A stretch of DNA of 64,000 nt. It comes from Arabidopsis thaliana. Its lineage: Eukaryota; Streptophyta; Magnoliopsida; Brassicales; Brassicaceae. Location: assembly GCF_000001735.4 (NCBI RefSeq), contig NC_037304.1, positions 242,501-306,500 of the forward strand, read 5' to 3'. The translations under genes and the position numbers were made by a program. A model generated the notes under the pieces. That model searched no databases. It saw nothing but the letters and a program-made list of their open reading frames with translations, and was not told the DNA's origin. Shown here piece after piece: positions 34,670 through 46,639 of this stretch (within the stretch, counting starts at the first letter, position 1; each line of letters starts with the position of its first letter).

Positions 34670-36530
34670 ACTTACACCGAATCGCGAATCCCGTGCAATT
34701 GAGATTTTCTAGTTGAATTCATTCACAAAACCCCGGGAATTTTAGATGAATCACTCCATAACGAAAAGTGCTAAGGTCCTCTCATTTACTATTTGCGTAA
34801 GTTAGTTTTTTATATAAAAGAGGGCAAAACTGTATGAAAAAGTTGCTAAAACTCGTCTTTTTTCGTTACTTTGACCGGGATGTAAAGATGTATTTTATAA
34901 CCTTGTCTGATGCTGACCACATGCATTAGGCAACTGTTCAGCTATTACTCACGTTAGCTGCATCTCTTCCGAGACCAGGCCCTTTTCTCACTCGTCGATG
35001 GAGAACCTCACCCTCAGGCTCAAAAATCGTCGTTCTTACGCTTTCGGGGGTCTCCCTCTCTACAGTGAGGTTCTGTTTGAAGTTATGATTGAGACAATGA
35101 GTCACAGGTCTTTCTTTTATTCCCTTGGAAATGCTCTAAACCGTAGAATCACAACAGCCTTTCTCTTAGGGCAACAGGGGAACAAGGAACCAGGGAAAGA
35201 CCAACACAACTTCCTTGACTTCCTAGGCTTAGAAACCCATTCCTATAAACGGGAAAAGCTTACTAACCTTACAACTCTGGAAGGGATTACTTTCTTACCA
35301 ACTGACATGGCTTACCTGGCTTACCTTACTAACAACTAACAAACATTCCTGGGATTACTTCCTGACAGGGCTTAGCTTACTTACTAACCTTCCTTACACG
35401 GAATTACAGGGAAGCCAACACCCGGGATGTTCCGAGTGAAAGTAGAAGTTTAACCGGAACTGTCGAAAGATTACTACAGAAGAACCCATAAGATGTCCCT
35501 TACATATACCGATGTAAACAAAGATCTGAACGATTGAGAGAAGGAAGATAGAGAGTATGATAGGGGAAAGGATAGCAGTAGAGCTCTTATATACCAAATT
35601 CAAACGGTTATCCTCCTAGGCTAGTAAACCTAGTCGGAATGAAGAGTACGGGAGAAGGAAGACAGATTAGGAGAGTGTTCAGTGGATACAAAGAGACCAA
35701 CAGTTCTTCGGAAGCAGAAGGAAAGAAAGCAGGAGAAACACAAACTGACCGAGCTAGCGATGTTCCTATTAGGCTTGGAGAACTACTCGGAGGATGAAAG
35801 AAAGAGACAGGGAACAAAGCACAGTATACATCCTACTAGAGCTGCTAACCGGTATTCCTCGGTGGTTCCGTCCTTTAAGCCAGATTATTAAGTAAGATAT
35901 GGTTTGACCCTTTTCCTTTTTGTTTTCATTTTCATCTGGAAAACACCCGGAACCAGAGCATGAAATAACCTTTCTTTTTTGTATGACTGAGAGGAACGCC
36001 TCAGGTCGAATGAATACGAAAGGGAGATCAATCAAAGAAACAAAAAAGGCCATGAATGAAGAAGTTGGGCCTTTCACCCTCTTTCTAGTTACTCTGGGAG
36101 CTGATCTGATAAATGCACTTCAAAGGGAGGGAAGGCTAGGTCTTTCCCATCTTGGTATGGCCGAGCATAAAAGATTTGAAAATCAAGTCAAAATAAGAAA
36201 AGGTAGAGAGAAAACTGAACGAAAGCGGTAGCCCCCGTCAGGGCAAGAGAAATAAAAAATAAGGACTCTTGTTTTCCGCATACGCATATAGGCTGTGAAA
36301 AATAAGTCTACTTTTTTTAATAGAGAAAGTGAGTGATTCGTCTACTTTCTTAATAAGGTAACGGAACGAACTTCAAGTCCTTCGTAGGACGCCGCCGTTT
36401 GCTAAGATGTGCTTCCACATCGTGAGTCTTTAGTGCACAAGTCGTCGAATCCCTTAAAGGAAAGGTTTGGGGCAGGAGTATCGACGACAAGTCGTGCCTG
36501 AAGTTGTTCATGCACATCTTGAGGAGCTCT
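34670..36530. other. non-coding spacer with unrecognised ORFs
   Basis: Plus-strand frames at 34998-35339 (113 codons) and 35920-36231 (103 codons) are open but have no motif I can name. Overlapping minus-strand frames weaken the case for coding. Confidence 0.45.
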
Positions 36531-36532
36531 TG

Positions 36533-36760
36533 CTAAGTAAACTTATGGGGACAGGCAAAAGTAAAAGCTCGCCACCTTGCAGTGAATTCCATGACAGGTT
36601 CATTATACCTTTGCTTGGTTTTTAGTAGTTCGGGCACTCCAACCCTTCTTTGTGTGTTGCTGAACTGCTTCCTGAACTCCGAGACCCTTGCTTCCCAAGT
36701 CGGGATCGACTCTTCAGAGAGGTGGAGGTACAAAGGAAAAAACACTGGAAGGAGAGGTAG
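36533..36760 (-). mobile_element. Ty3/gypsy gag fossil
   Basis: The minus strand encodes PTWEARVSEFRKQFSNTQRR, then VPELLKTKQRYNEPVMEFTA and a WRAFTFACP end. This is the retrotransposon gag domain of plant Ty3/gypsy elements. Only this domain is visible and no LTR was found. It is a broken nuclear-derived fragment. Confidence 0.75.
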
Positions 36761-39500
36761 TTTACTGGCTAGAGAGAGTCAGAAAGCAGTTTAGTAAGGT
36801 AGTTTACAGGCTTTCTTCCTTTCTTCAATGCTTGAGGGACTTCTTTACCGTCTAACCTAGCTAGATCTGAGCTACCTTAATCCGTTTGTAAGTAATGGAG
36901 TAAGAGTTACCTGGATTGAGACAGTCTGAAGCTTTCAGCCCTTAGGTCCAATTCCAGCTGCTGTTGCTCTCTCAGGACTTCCTAGGTAAATCGAGTATGT
37001 GAAAAAAAATTGTCAATAAATTCTCACACATAGTCAAACACCTTATACAATAGGTTATCAGACTACATCGATAGTTGCTTGAAGCCGATAGTGGGTAAGT
37101 GTTAGATGAACGAACCCTCTTGTGGATCGCTTTCTCTTGCACGTTAATTAATCGATAAATTGCGTATGTAAGGTCTGCTGGTCTGTCAAGGAGAATCAAG
37201 ATTCGACGGGACGCTAGCGCCCTAACAATAACAAGAGGGAGTGCTAAGCTAGGGTTCAAATCCAATAGTAGCTAGAACCAGTGAAAGGGTAGTTCACCAG
37301 ACCCGCTCACGATAATGCGAATGAAAGGGCAGATAAGCCTATTACTAGTTACGGCGAGAAGATCCTAACAGGCCGGTTTACAACAGAAAAAGAAAAGATA
37401 AGGCTTGCAGACCTATTAGTCGAGGAATTGGCGTTCCTCGGGGATGAAAAGGAATTGATCTGACCCAATCTATTGATCCGGACGGGACTACGAAAGATTG
37501 ACTTTCTTCCTTCAGCTTGAAAGCGGGAAAGAAAGGAATAGACAGAAGAAAGTATTAGAGAGGAATAAGCGAGTGTCAGAGTAGTCCTAACCTCAGTTGA
37601 CCGATGATGGTTCTGCTGGTTCTTACTTGAATCTCTTGCTTTGAGAATAATACTTCAAAAAAATGCTTTTATCTTGCGATGTCACCACTCGCTTTATATA
37701 TAGTATAGGACTAGACCAACTTTCGCCAATCTTCGACCGCTGGCGTATATGAAGCACGTTTTCTCCGTCCCTACCTCCCCTGCACCCGGCCATGGATCAA
37801 GACTTCTTTCTGGTTCTCCTCCGGCACAGGAAAGTAGGTTCGTGGCTCTCCGTCTCCTTTCTTGATGAAGTAAGGATTCATTTATTTTGTGTCTAGTCGA
37901 GTACTTGGAAGAACCCCTTGGAATGCTTTTCTATTTTCATTCAGCGCTACGCCCCTTGTGCCAACCCTTTTCTCGTCTAATAAAGAAAGGAGTCCCGGGC
38001 CCTACCTCTACTGAATGGACTTCTACAGCTAACGATCCCTGCTAACAGCCGGCCTTACCTTAAGTTGGAACGAACCTATCTCAACCCATCCATCTTCATT
38101 CGATCGATATGGGATCCTTATTCCTTATATAATATATCAGAATCTTATCTGTTTAACCAGCTGATAGGCAACTACACTCCCTTTTGTATGCATGCTGGTA
38201 AGACTGATAGACTGTCATTCTATCCCTTTTCTTGAAAGAGCGTATATGATGGTTATGAATGGAAAAATGCAATGATTGATCCCACAGCGCTTTATTTAGC
38301 ATGCTATACAGTAGTAAGGTTATATGAAAACAGACCATGATATAGACAAGGGGCTAGATCGTGATAAGGGCATTATAGAAAAAATCCCTAATTCAGGCAG
38401 TGGCCCGTCATGACTTTATCTCAAAGGATGTAATAGGAGCTAATGGAAGAAGGATAATGTGATCAATCTCCAGTCCTTTACACCCTCCTGACTATGCCCC
38501 TTGTGGTCAACTGAGTCGTGCAGCACATCTTTTCGTATCTTGACTTGGTACTATCTCCTTTTCTAATTCATCCTGTAAGCAGGTTTGAGCGCTTTGACCA
38601 TCTATAAAAAGCGAATCTTCCTACTCCTACACCTCTCCTGTGCTGTGGGGCTTGGCTGCGTAGAATATCTATCTTGTTCATGTCCCTGCCCGGGATTTCT
38701 TCCTTGGCTGTAGCTTCGCTCCTTGGGTCTACTCCCCGTTTTTCTGGAAGGTTCTACCTAGATGCCGGAGGAACCCATTCCCTTCGTTGATGTTGTAGCT
38801 TTCGTTGTTTAGAGGGCGCATGAATGGGGCAGCTAATTAATTGCATAGTAGTGCTGCTGTTCCTGCAAGCACGAAGTCCGCGCTGTAGCTTCTGTCATTT
38901 CATTAGTATTCCTCTTCTCCTCCGTTGGGAATAGGTTGCATTAAGGGAACAGGTATGTAGGCTTTAGCCGGCTTCTCCCTGTGCTTACATGGGGTTTATT
39001 GCAGCTATCCCCTCGCATTTGTAGCTCTTGAGCAGCCAAGCTCTAATCAATAGGTTCTAAAGTCGACTTCGTCTCGTTATTCTGTGTTAGGTTTGTAAAC
39101 CTAAGGTGTACTTCCCGAGGAACGCCAGTTAGTCGACTAAAGGGAGAGGAACGCCTATCTACGGTTTAAGCAGTCTAATCTCACTCTCTCGTCCAGAACA
39201 ACTTCTTTGGGTTTACTTTTCTGTACATGGAGGGGCGGAGCGGTTCTGTTAGGTTGTTTTATTGGATTGCACTGGGCATTCACTGCGAGCTCTTCCGAGG
39301 AACCCCTTGAACAAACAAAAAAAAGGGTAATTAGTTCTGTTTTAACAGACCCCTTGTTCCATAGCTGCTCCCTATCTCGCTAAGCTACCTAACAAACAGT
39401 CTCGCTCTATCTCGCTAACTTACTGACGACCTACCTAACTTTTCTCTCTCAATAACTCTCTCGTCTAGGGCATCCGCGCCTGAGAATGCTGTAAGCTCCC
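36761..39500. other. non-coding spacer
   Basis: No gene is recognised. A dispersed mini-repeat copy (AGTCGACTAAAGGGAGAGGA) lies at about 39131-39150, and a weaker one (AGTCGAGGAATTGGCGTTCC) lies near 37415. Confidence 0.5.
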
Positions 39501-42500
39501 TCTCCTCTCTAGACAAGTGCTTGAGTCATGACTTCGCCCTCTCCTTTTCAGTCGAGTTGCTAAAGCACCTCTCGCCAAGACGTCTTTTCCAGTGTCGATC
39601 ATCTTGCTTTCCCGAATTCGTTAGATTGCCACCAGTTCCAGAATTGGGAGAACATAGGATTGGTAGTTGGGCTCTGCTCGCTTGGTTGGTCATTCCCTTC
39701 TGTCTTGGTTGATGGATAGGTGAGCGCATGCGGTTACTTCCGAACGAACCGGTCGATGGCAAGCTTTAGCTTAGCTGGCTAGCGGAACAGAAGATGGGTT
39801 AATGGGCTCTTAAGGCTTGGGATTTTATCCACTCGATAGGAAACGATCTTCAAAGAAGACACCTCTCCCGCTTCTGTGACTCAGCTTCATCGTACAAGGG
39901 ACTTTTAGCTCATCATTCCACTTCGACTGGTAGGGGTTTTCTATTAGTGCACTTCGGTGGGAATAAGTCTTCCTCTTTTCTTTCGGAAGGAGAAAAAGAT
40001 GCTTCATTTGGTTCCCTCGGATCGGTAAATCCGAATTCGTGACCCAAACTCTATCTAGTTTAGTTACATCAAAGGTGGCTGCCGAATAAAAGGGGAAACT
40101 TTGCCTGCCAGATTGCCTTCGGTAACCCTAACCCAGTTATCAAAAGAAGGCGCCGGTTCGGCTTTCAAGAGAGGGGAGCGAGCTACACATAGTGAAGCGA
40201 GTATTCGATGAACACGAAGGCTTTGATGAAAGGAAAATTGACATTTCAAGTAGGTAAAGTAGGGCGCTTAGGCTGGCTGAAAACAGATAAAGGAGACATC
40301 ATGTGCTTGGACGAGTTCCTCCGAGGAATGCCTTAGACGGATGAATCCCGCTGGTAAATACGGCGGGATAGGATCCACTCTTGCAGCTGAACTTCTTTGT
40401 CTATTTCTCTATAACCTCGTATATCTTTTTACTGCGCCCGAGAAAGAAAAGAGCAAGGGTAAGGGCCCCGGGAGAAGCCACTGACTGCTACTTCCTCCGC
40501 TACAACTGGTGGTTATGGATGGAGAAAAAGAGGGGAGCTTTCGATTTTTAGGAACTTCTTCTAGTTAGTAGCGATGAATTAGAATGAGAGGATCCATCCA
40601 AATTGGGGAGAAAGAGACGTATCCGACGAAAGCAAGATCTATGATAATAGATTCAGTATGGATTCTCTTGTAGGTAAGTTTTAGCTTGAGCTTGATCAGG
40701 ATCCAATCTGTACTATATATTTTGAAACATTTGTGAGATGCCAAAGAGAGTTCGAACAAGGTTTTGAATCAACAGGATCTAATCTACTGCTACCCCTCGA
40801 AATGGAATTGGTAGGAATGGAATGCCGTGAACCCAGGATTAGGCCTCGTTAGCTCGCTTACTCTTAGTATAGCAGGTAACCAACCTTCTTCCCTTTATGG
40901 TCTAGCTTTGATTTCACTCAGAAAAGAAGAAAATGATAGGACCTTGATTCTGTCAAAAAGTGAGTCATTTTCCTCCTCAAAACCCTATACCCCGTAAGCC
41001 ATCTAGCCCCTTTTTCCATTACGTAAGCAGTTCGAAGTCTTCAATGTATTACATTCCTTCATCCGGGGAGGTTTTCATAGCCTAAACAGAATGGAAATCA
41101 TAGGTCTCTCCGTATGTACCTTTAGCGCTCAGTTCGGAAGTAGATTTCTTTCGTTCCTTCAGTTGCAGCAAGGACTTATTTAGCTCTTTCTTTAGTCTCT
41201 ATGGCTTGGTGAGTTGTCCAAAGCCAAGGGGCCCTACACTTAACAAGGGAGCCACTCTGCCAGAGCTTCACTCTAGGCCTCTCACGTCGGTAGCTATCCG
41301 TAGATCACTATTGGACGATCTTCATCTTTCTCCGAATTATACTCTTCTTTCTATCTTGTTGCGGGGAAGTTCAGTCATATAGAAGGTCTAATCACGAGCA
41401 GTTCCAATCCCAGCCTGCCTAGGCATCGAAGAAAACATATCCATATCCCATGTTATCGCACTCGAAACCATGCTAGCTCATGTTGTTGGTATATCACCTT
41501 CAACCGCAGGGCCGGAGGCGCCTACTAACTCTGTCTCGTCCCAGGCTTTCAACAGCAGGCATGTAACCTTCAAAAGAAGCAATTGAGGATGGAAGCAATC
41601 GACCCGGACTAATGGACCTCTCCCAGCAACAGCCTTTGATGATCTTCCTCCGCAAAGCCGTTATTCCACTGCAAGTCAAGATTTTCCTTTTGATCGTAAT
41701 CGGGATTCGACCAAGTCAACTGCCTTTCCTGAAGCAGATGAAACGGCAGATATTTGAAACAAAACTAAGGAAAGTAACATTCCGAGTACAAAGTTTGACT
41801 AATTTGCTCAGTTGCACTGTGAAAAGGTACCGGAAGGAAGAATGAAAGCTAAACAGCTTGGAGTTCCCATTCCGAACGGAGAGAGATAGATTCAACAGAG
41901 GCTTTCCTAGGAAAAAGAGAGGGGATATATTGAAAAGAGAGCAGAAATCCCATTACAAGCTGTAAAACAGAGCTTACAACAGTTGTATCGCAGTGGACAG
42001 AGTAAGCAACATTCATAAGAAGAAGAAAAGGGTTTTTTTCCTAACAAGCCAGCTTGTGTCGGCAGTTAGCAACAAATGCATGACAAATCCATTCGCTTGG
42101 CAGGAGAGACAGGATGCAACAGGTATTCCGTAGAGAAGGTATAAATCTATACTATTATTCAAACAAAACAAAGAAGTTCTCTCTTGACTCTTGGTACCTG
42201 CCTCAGCTGCACCTACTCGAAAGCAAAGGAAACAAGAAAAGCAAGGCAGCTACGGACCAATACTTCATACATCCTTCCCGGACGAGACAAGAAAGGGATC
42301 TTACAGACAGGAAGCACCGCCCGGAACAGCAACAACTACAACGACGGGTAACTCGCTGGAAAAAAGAAGTCACAACTAGATCAAGACCTAAGGAGACTTC
42401 GAGCACACATCTTCCCTATCACGGCTCATACTAAGAAAGACTCTCTAGTAATGACAGAGCAGCTAGCCGCTCAATCGTGCCTTACCTCAGTAGATGCATA

Positions 42501-44335
42501 CGCACAACCCGGAAGGCACTCCTTCCCTACAACTTGTTTACTTAGGAATCACAGCTACGCCAGCAATCTATCTCATCAAGCTACGTAGAACCAGGAGAGG
42601 AGTGACTCTTAACTGTGCTCTAGCAACAAGCCAGCTAGCCCTTATAGTGCCCGAAGCGAGATCGGAGTAGGAAGACCATGAGCGGAAAGGCGTTCCTCGG
42701 GACTGACGTGACTCTTCCACTTGACCGATGAGGTGAAGGAGTGAGAACTCTTACTATAACAGAAGAGAAAAAACAAACAGTTCCCAAGGAAGAAACAGTG
42801 AAACACAGCAAACAACCCGGGAAGGATCTATACACTAATAGGCCTACTGGCGTTCCTCGAAGTACTCCGGGATATACACCAGGGCAACTTTGAAAGACAA
42901 GTTAGCAACCGTACTACTGGTATGAATTGAGTATTGCAGACTAGTGCTAAGCCCATAGCAACAAGACTGCTATTATCAGATAGCTAGGACTTATTCTACA
43001 GCTCTTTCACACAAGGGAACGTATGGGGATATCTAAAGAGAAAGTTTATAGTTCTGACTTCCTGCCTTAAAAGCAGATTCAAAGAGACAAGATCCAATTC
43101 CTTCAGCCTATTCACAGCGGATGAAGTAATAGCATTGTACAATTAGAACTTCATACCTTTTTCTTGCTTTCTTGTTCTTAAGCCAGTTACATACTTTATT
43201 CGCCCGAGGGGTTCCTCCTTTTAGTCGAGTATGTAAACAACCTGAAACTAATGCTTTTTCCCTTTCTAGCTTTCCACCATTAAGACTTGTTGACTTCCTA
43301 CGCTATTCGATTCGCTGGCATGTCCGGTCTCATACGAAGGAAAGGCTGGATGGTCAGTCACTCATGAATTCCTTCTCGAATCACTACTGGAATATAGCTT
43401 ATAGAAAGAGCAGCTTGAAGCAAGTGGCAATGCTAGAAGGGCATTTCTTTCCCGCCTACTTGAGTAGCGCGTTGGATCTATGCTTAGGCAGCTTAATCGA
43501 GACTTCATATACGTAGATTGCCATGTCTGTATCCGAACGAAAAGACCTTCCTGATGTTCTTGCCCTATTTAAACCCCGGGCAATTTCCAAAAGAAGAGAA
43601 AACAACCACCTCGGAACAAATATCATGCATACATAGGAACCCGGCTTCGCTAACCTTTCTTACTTAGTCGTGAAACAACTGTTCCCATCGAACGTAGAGA
43701 GATAGTCAAATGACAAAGAAAGGAAAGCAGACCTCGGAACGCGCTGCACAGCACGGAACAGCCATTACATCAGTGATCGGCAAACAAAGATAGATACTTA
43801 ACAGCAGCTACAAGCAACAATAGCTACACCCGCCTAGGGACCACTCCAGAAGTAAGCTGCGATTAACCAGCTCACTTCCCTCATTCGATAGGGAAGACAA
43901 CCTGCAGGGATACATGCATGAACAGGAATACTGCTACGCTTACCTACCTGACCATTCATGCAACAACTTACTCACATACCAACAAGGGATATGAATTCTA
44001 CTGAAGCTGCAAGCAACAGGAACTAGTGCCGCTTAGCTACGGTAGTTCGCAGGCCGTTCTTCACTACCTCCATACATGCTTCACACAGAAACAACTGCTG
44101 TGCATACACAGAAACAAGGCAGCTATGCACACTAACTAACCATTCCTATCGATAGAATACAAGTAATGGCAGATAGGAAGGATAGTATAAGGTAGGGACA
44201 GATAGATAGAATAATACGTATATAATCAGAAGGCTGCTTAGAGGAGTGATCTAGCTCTCTAACCTCTAACTATCACTAAACTAAACAAAGTGGAATTGAA
44301 TAAGAGAAAGAGATTCGTTGGATAAGTTGAGAACA
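39501..44335. other. non-coding spacer with dispersed repeats
   Basis: This is a 4.8-kb stretch without a supportable gene. Mini-repeat copies lie at about 39533-39575 and 43209-43236. The frames at 41612-41845, 42114-42434 and 43172-43516 are unrecognised. Confidence 0.45.
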
Positions 44336-44422
44336 AAGTGGTTCACAGGTAGCTCAGATGGTTAGAGCAAAGGACTGTAAATCCTTGTGTTAGTGGTTCG
44401 ATTCCACAACCACTTCTATGCG
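44336..44422 (+). tRNA. trnF-like tRNA element with GUA anticodon (t-element?)
   Basis: The body matches plant mitochondrial trnF (GGTAGCTCAG, GAGCAAAGGACTG, TCCTTGTGTTAGTGG), but the anticodon loop is CTGTAAA, so the anticodon reads GUA (Tyr), not GAA. Compared with trnF there are two extra bases in the 5' acceptor and about six near the 3' side. As a result AAGTGGTT (44336-44343) can pair perfectly with AACCACTT (44408-44415), forming an 8-bp outer stem in place of the normal acceptor. Function as a charged tRNA is doubtful. It lies 45 bp upstream of orf324 and could act as a processing signal defining the 5' end of the orf324-nad3-rps12 transcript. Confidence 0.65.
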
Positions 44423-44467
44423 TTCCTCGGACGCTAATAACGAAGCAAACTACAGAATCTCAAATTT

Positions 44468-45442
44468 ATGAAAAATATGGTTCGACTGTTGTTGCCCCTG
44501 CTCGGAGCTTTGGCAGGTAGTTTTTGCGCCCGTTTTCTAGGATCAGAAGGAAGCGCTATAATGACCACTACGCGCGTTTCATTCTCTTCGATCTTAGTCG
44601 TAAGCTTCCTATTTTGCTTTCATTTTCATTCCTTTCGTTTGAAAGGGCCGCAGAAAAAGATTATCTATCTCTTTTTGGTCTTTTCCATGGGGTTCGTGGG
44701 ATCTTTGATCCGGATCGAAGTCATCCACCTAGTGGGGGGTCTGGCTTTGCCCGTGTTGGGACCTTTGGTCTTGAATGCAATAGGGGGGCAAGCACTTCCT
44801 TCTACCGGCCCTTCCGGGTCGGGCAGTTCTTCCATGTGGGAGGAAGATTCCTTTGAACTGGGAGTTCTCGAGGAATCCGACTCCCCCCCGGCAGGGGGGT
44901 CCCGAACGGAAGAGGGGGAACCCTCGGTAAATCAGGGCAGTCCCCTCCCGTCCCAAACGGAAGAGGGGGAACCCTCGGTAAATCAAGTGCCCCAGGAAGC
45001 TGGGCCTGCGCTTCCAGCTAATCCAGTCCCTCCCGGGGGGGAGGAAGCTGGGCCAGTAGTCCCCTATCCATACAGGAGGGATGAAATGATTGGGGGGGAT
45101 AGCGTAGAGGCGATAGAACGCCGCCTTCTGGCGAAATACCCCGAAGGCTCTCCCTCTGCGGAGATCATAGAGATGGCCCGAATAGAGGCCGAAGATCTAT
45201 TCGAGATCAAAGCCCAAATCATCCAACGGATGGCTCTATATGACCCAACCGGCGATTGGATGGCGCGTGGGGCTCGGGCCCTCGATAATCCGAGGACCAC
45301 TAGTGGGGAAGAGTCCTTGGAGCGTCTTTATGATATATGGAAGGACCTCCAAGAAACCGGGCCCCTCTCGGACGAGTTTTCTCGTTTACAAGAGAAAGTA
45401 TTCCTCAAGAAAGGCGGCCCTGGGGGGGACCCTATCGCATAA
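44468..45442 (+). CDS. chimeric membrane ORF, nad5-like N-terminal block (orf324)
   Basis: This is a 324-residue ORF starting [12 protein letters not shown]. Residues 22-43 ([20 protein letters not shown] and on) match Nad5 near its start. Hydrophobic segments lie at about 5-22, 40-55 and 63-82, with a further hydrophobic stretch at 86-105. The middle is Pro/Gly/Glu-rich and low-complexity, with [10 protein letters not shown] twice (147-156 and 164-173). The C-terminal third is charged and helix-like with KAQIIQRM (249-256). It lies 101 bp upstream of nad3 on the same strand and probably shares its transcript. G-runs in the linker make slippage likely. No enzyme function is recognised. Such ORFs are candidates for male-sterility or neutral mitochondrial ORFs. 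Confidence 0.75.
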   Translation: MKNMVRLLLPLLGALAGSFCARFLGSEGSAIMTTTRVSFSSILVVSFLFCFHFHSFRLKGPQKKIIYLFLVFSMGFVGSLIRIEVIHLVGGLALPVLGPLVLNAIGGQALPSTGPSGSGSSSMWEEDSFELGVLEESDSPPAGGSRTEEGEPSVNQGSPLPSQTEEGEPSVNQVPQEAGPALPANPVPPGGEEAGPVVPYPYRRDEMIGGDSVEAIERRLLAKYPEGSPSAEIIEMARIEAEDLFEIKAQIIQRMALYDPTGDWMARGARALDNPRTTSGEESLERLYDIWKDLQETGPLSDEFSRLQEKVFLKKGGPGGDPIA

Positions 45443-45543
45443 GGTCTGCAAGCCTTTCGGGATGGGCTTTTGCTTCTTTCTTTATTTTTCGATATGCCGC
45501 TTCTTCGCCAGCAAGGAGCGAGAAAACAAAGTGGGCTGTAATG

Positions 45544-45900
45544 ATGTCAGAATTTGCACCAATTTCTATCTATTTAGTGATTAGTCTGCTAGTTTCTTTG
45601 ATCCTACTCGGTGTTCCTTTTCCATTTGCTTCCAATAGTTCTACCTACCCAGAAAAATTGTCGGCCTACGAATGTGGTTTCGATCCTTCCGGTGATGCCA
45701 GAAGTCGTTTCGATATACGATTTTATCTTGTTTCAATTTTATTTTTAATCCCTGATCTGGAAGTAACCTTTTTCTTTCCTTGGGCAGTACCTCCCAACAA
45801 GATTGATCTGTTTGGATTTTGGTCCATGATGGCCTTTTTATTTATTTTGACGATTGGATTTCTATATGAATGGAAAAGGGGTGCTTCGGATCGGGAGTAA
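45544..45900 (+). CDS. nad3: NADH dehydrogenase subunit 3
   Basis: This encodes a small membrane subunit of complex I, near the junction with the peripheral arm. The product is 118 residues with three hydrophobic segments and the conserved loop EKLSAYECGFDPSGDARSRF, whose Cys is the known active/deactive switch residue. I chose the second of two adjacent ATGs (45541, 45544) because MSEFAPI is the usual plant start. The end, EWKRGASDRE, is canonical. rps12 follows 45 bp later, the standard angiosperm nad3-rps12 pair. Codon positions such as LVSLILLG and FLIPDLE show the usual mix of edited and pre-edited states. Confidence 0.97.
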   Translation: MSEFAPISIYLVISLLVSLILLGVPFPFASNSSTYPEKLSAYECGFDPSGDARSRFDIRFYLVSILFLIPDLEVTFFFPWAVPPNKIDLFGFWSMMAFLFILTIGFLYEWKRGASDRE

Positions 45901-45945
45901 AGTGATAGGGCACAAAATGGGGGGAAAAAGAAAGGAAAGAGAATA

Positions 45946-46323
45946 ATGCCCACGTTTAATCAATTGATTCGTCATGGTAGAGAAGAAAAACGGCGCACGG
46001 ACCGTACTCGAGCTTTGGATAAATGTCCCCAGAAAACAGGAGTATGCCCGCGTGTTTCAACGAGAACACCGAAAAAACCTAATTCCGCTCCACGTAAGAT
46101 AGCCAAAGTACGGTTGAGCAATCGACATGATATATTTGCTCACATCCCGGGCGAAGGTCATAATTCGCAGGAACATTCTACGGTGTTAATAAGAGGAGGT
46201 AGAGTGAAAGATTCGCCAGGTGTAAAATCCCATTGTATTCGAGGAGTAAAGGATTTGATGGGAATTCCGGGTCGAAGAAGAGGCAGATCAAAATATGGTG
46301 CAGAAAAACCCAAATCGATATGA
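45946..46323 (+). CDS. rps12: ribosomal protein S12
   Basis: This is uS12 of the mitochondrial small ribosomal subunit, acting in the decoding centre. The product is 125 residues, full length. It contains the signature KKPNSAPRK (43-51), then [19 protein letters not shown] and the PGVK block. Ser codons in GHNSQEHS and VKDSPGVK lie where Leu is expected after C-to-U editing. It is intact and directly downstream of nad3, with which it is normally co-transcribed. Confidence 0.97.
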   Translation: MPTFNQLIRHGREEKRRTDRTRALDKCPQKTGVCPRVSTRTPKKPNSAPRKIAKVRLSNRHDIFAHIPGEGHNSQEHSTVLIRGGRVKDSPGVKSHCIRGVKDLMGIPGRRRGRSKYGAEKPKSI

Positions 46324-46569
46324 ATGGAAGATGCCTCTGGAACTAGTATCGGTCAGTCGGTGGAACAATCACAACGTTACGCCCCAAAATAAAACTATAT
46401 GGAGCCGTTACGAATGACCATAATGGAGTCTACTACACTAGCCAAGAAAGAGTGCATTTGACTCACTTCGCCCGTGGAGGTGGCAGAGGAAGCCTAAGGC
46501 ATGCCCGGGCTAGTGTAACTGATCTCGCTACTCAATCCATATCGTCAGTTATATGGTTGCTTCATCCAA

Positions 46570-46632
46570 GAGAGGGTAAGAAGGTTCGAAATCATCAATG
46601 AGAGCAGGCTATCGCTTCCTCCTTACCCTCTC
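46570..46632 (+). terminator. stem-loop downstream of rps12
   Basis: GAGAGGGTAAGAAGG (46570-46584) pairs with CCTCCTTACCCTCTC (46618-46632), 14 of 15 positions, around a 33-nt loop. It lies about 250 nt after the rps12 stop. In plant mitochondria such stem-loops usually stabilise or mark mRNA 3' ends. The role here is inferred. Confidence 0.5.
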
Positions 46633-46639
46633 ATCGACT

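Noticed and set aside
44341-44422. Functional tRNA-Tyr gene
   Set aside because: Only the anticodon says Tyr. The body is trnF-like, the insertions disrupt the normal acceptor stem, and native plant mitochondrial trnY is a longer, different tRNA.
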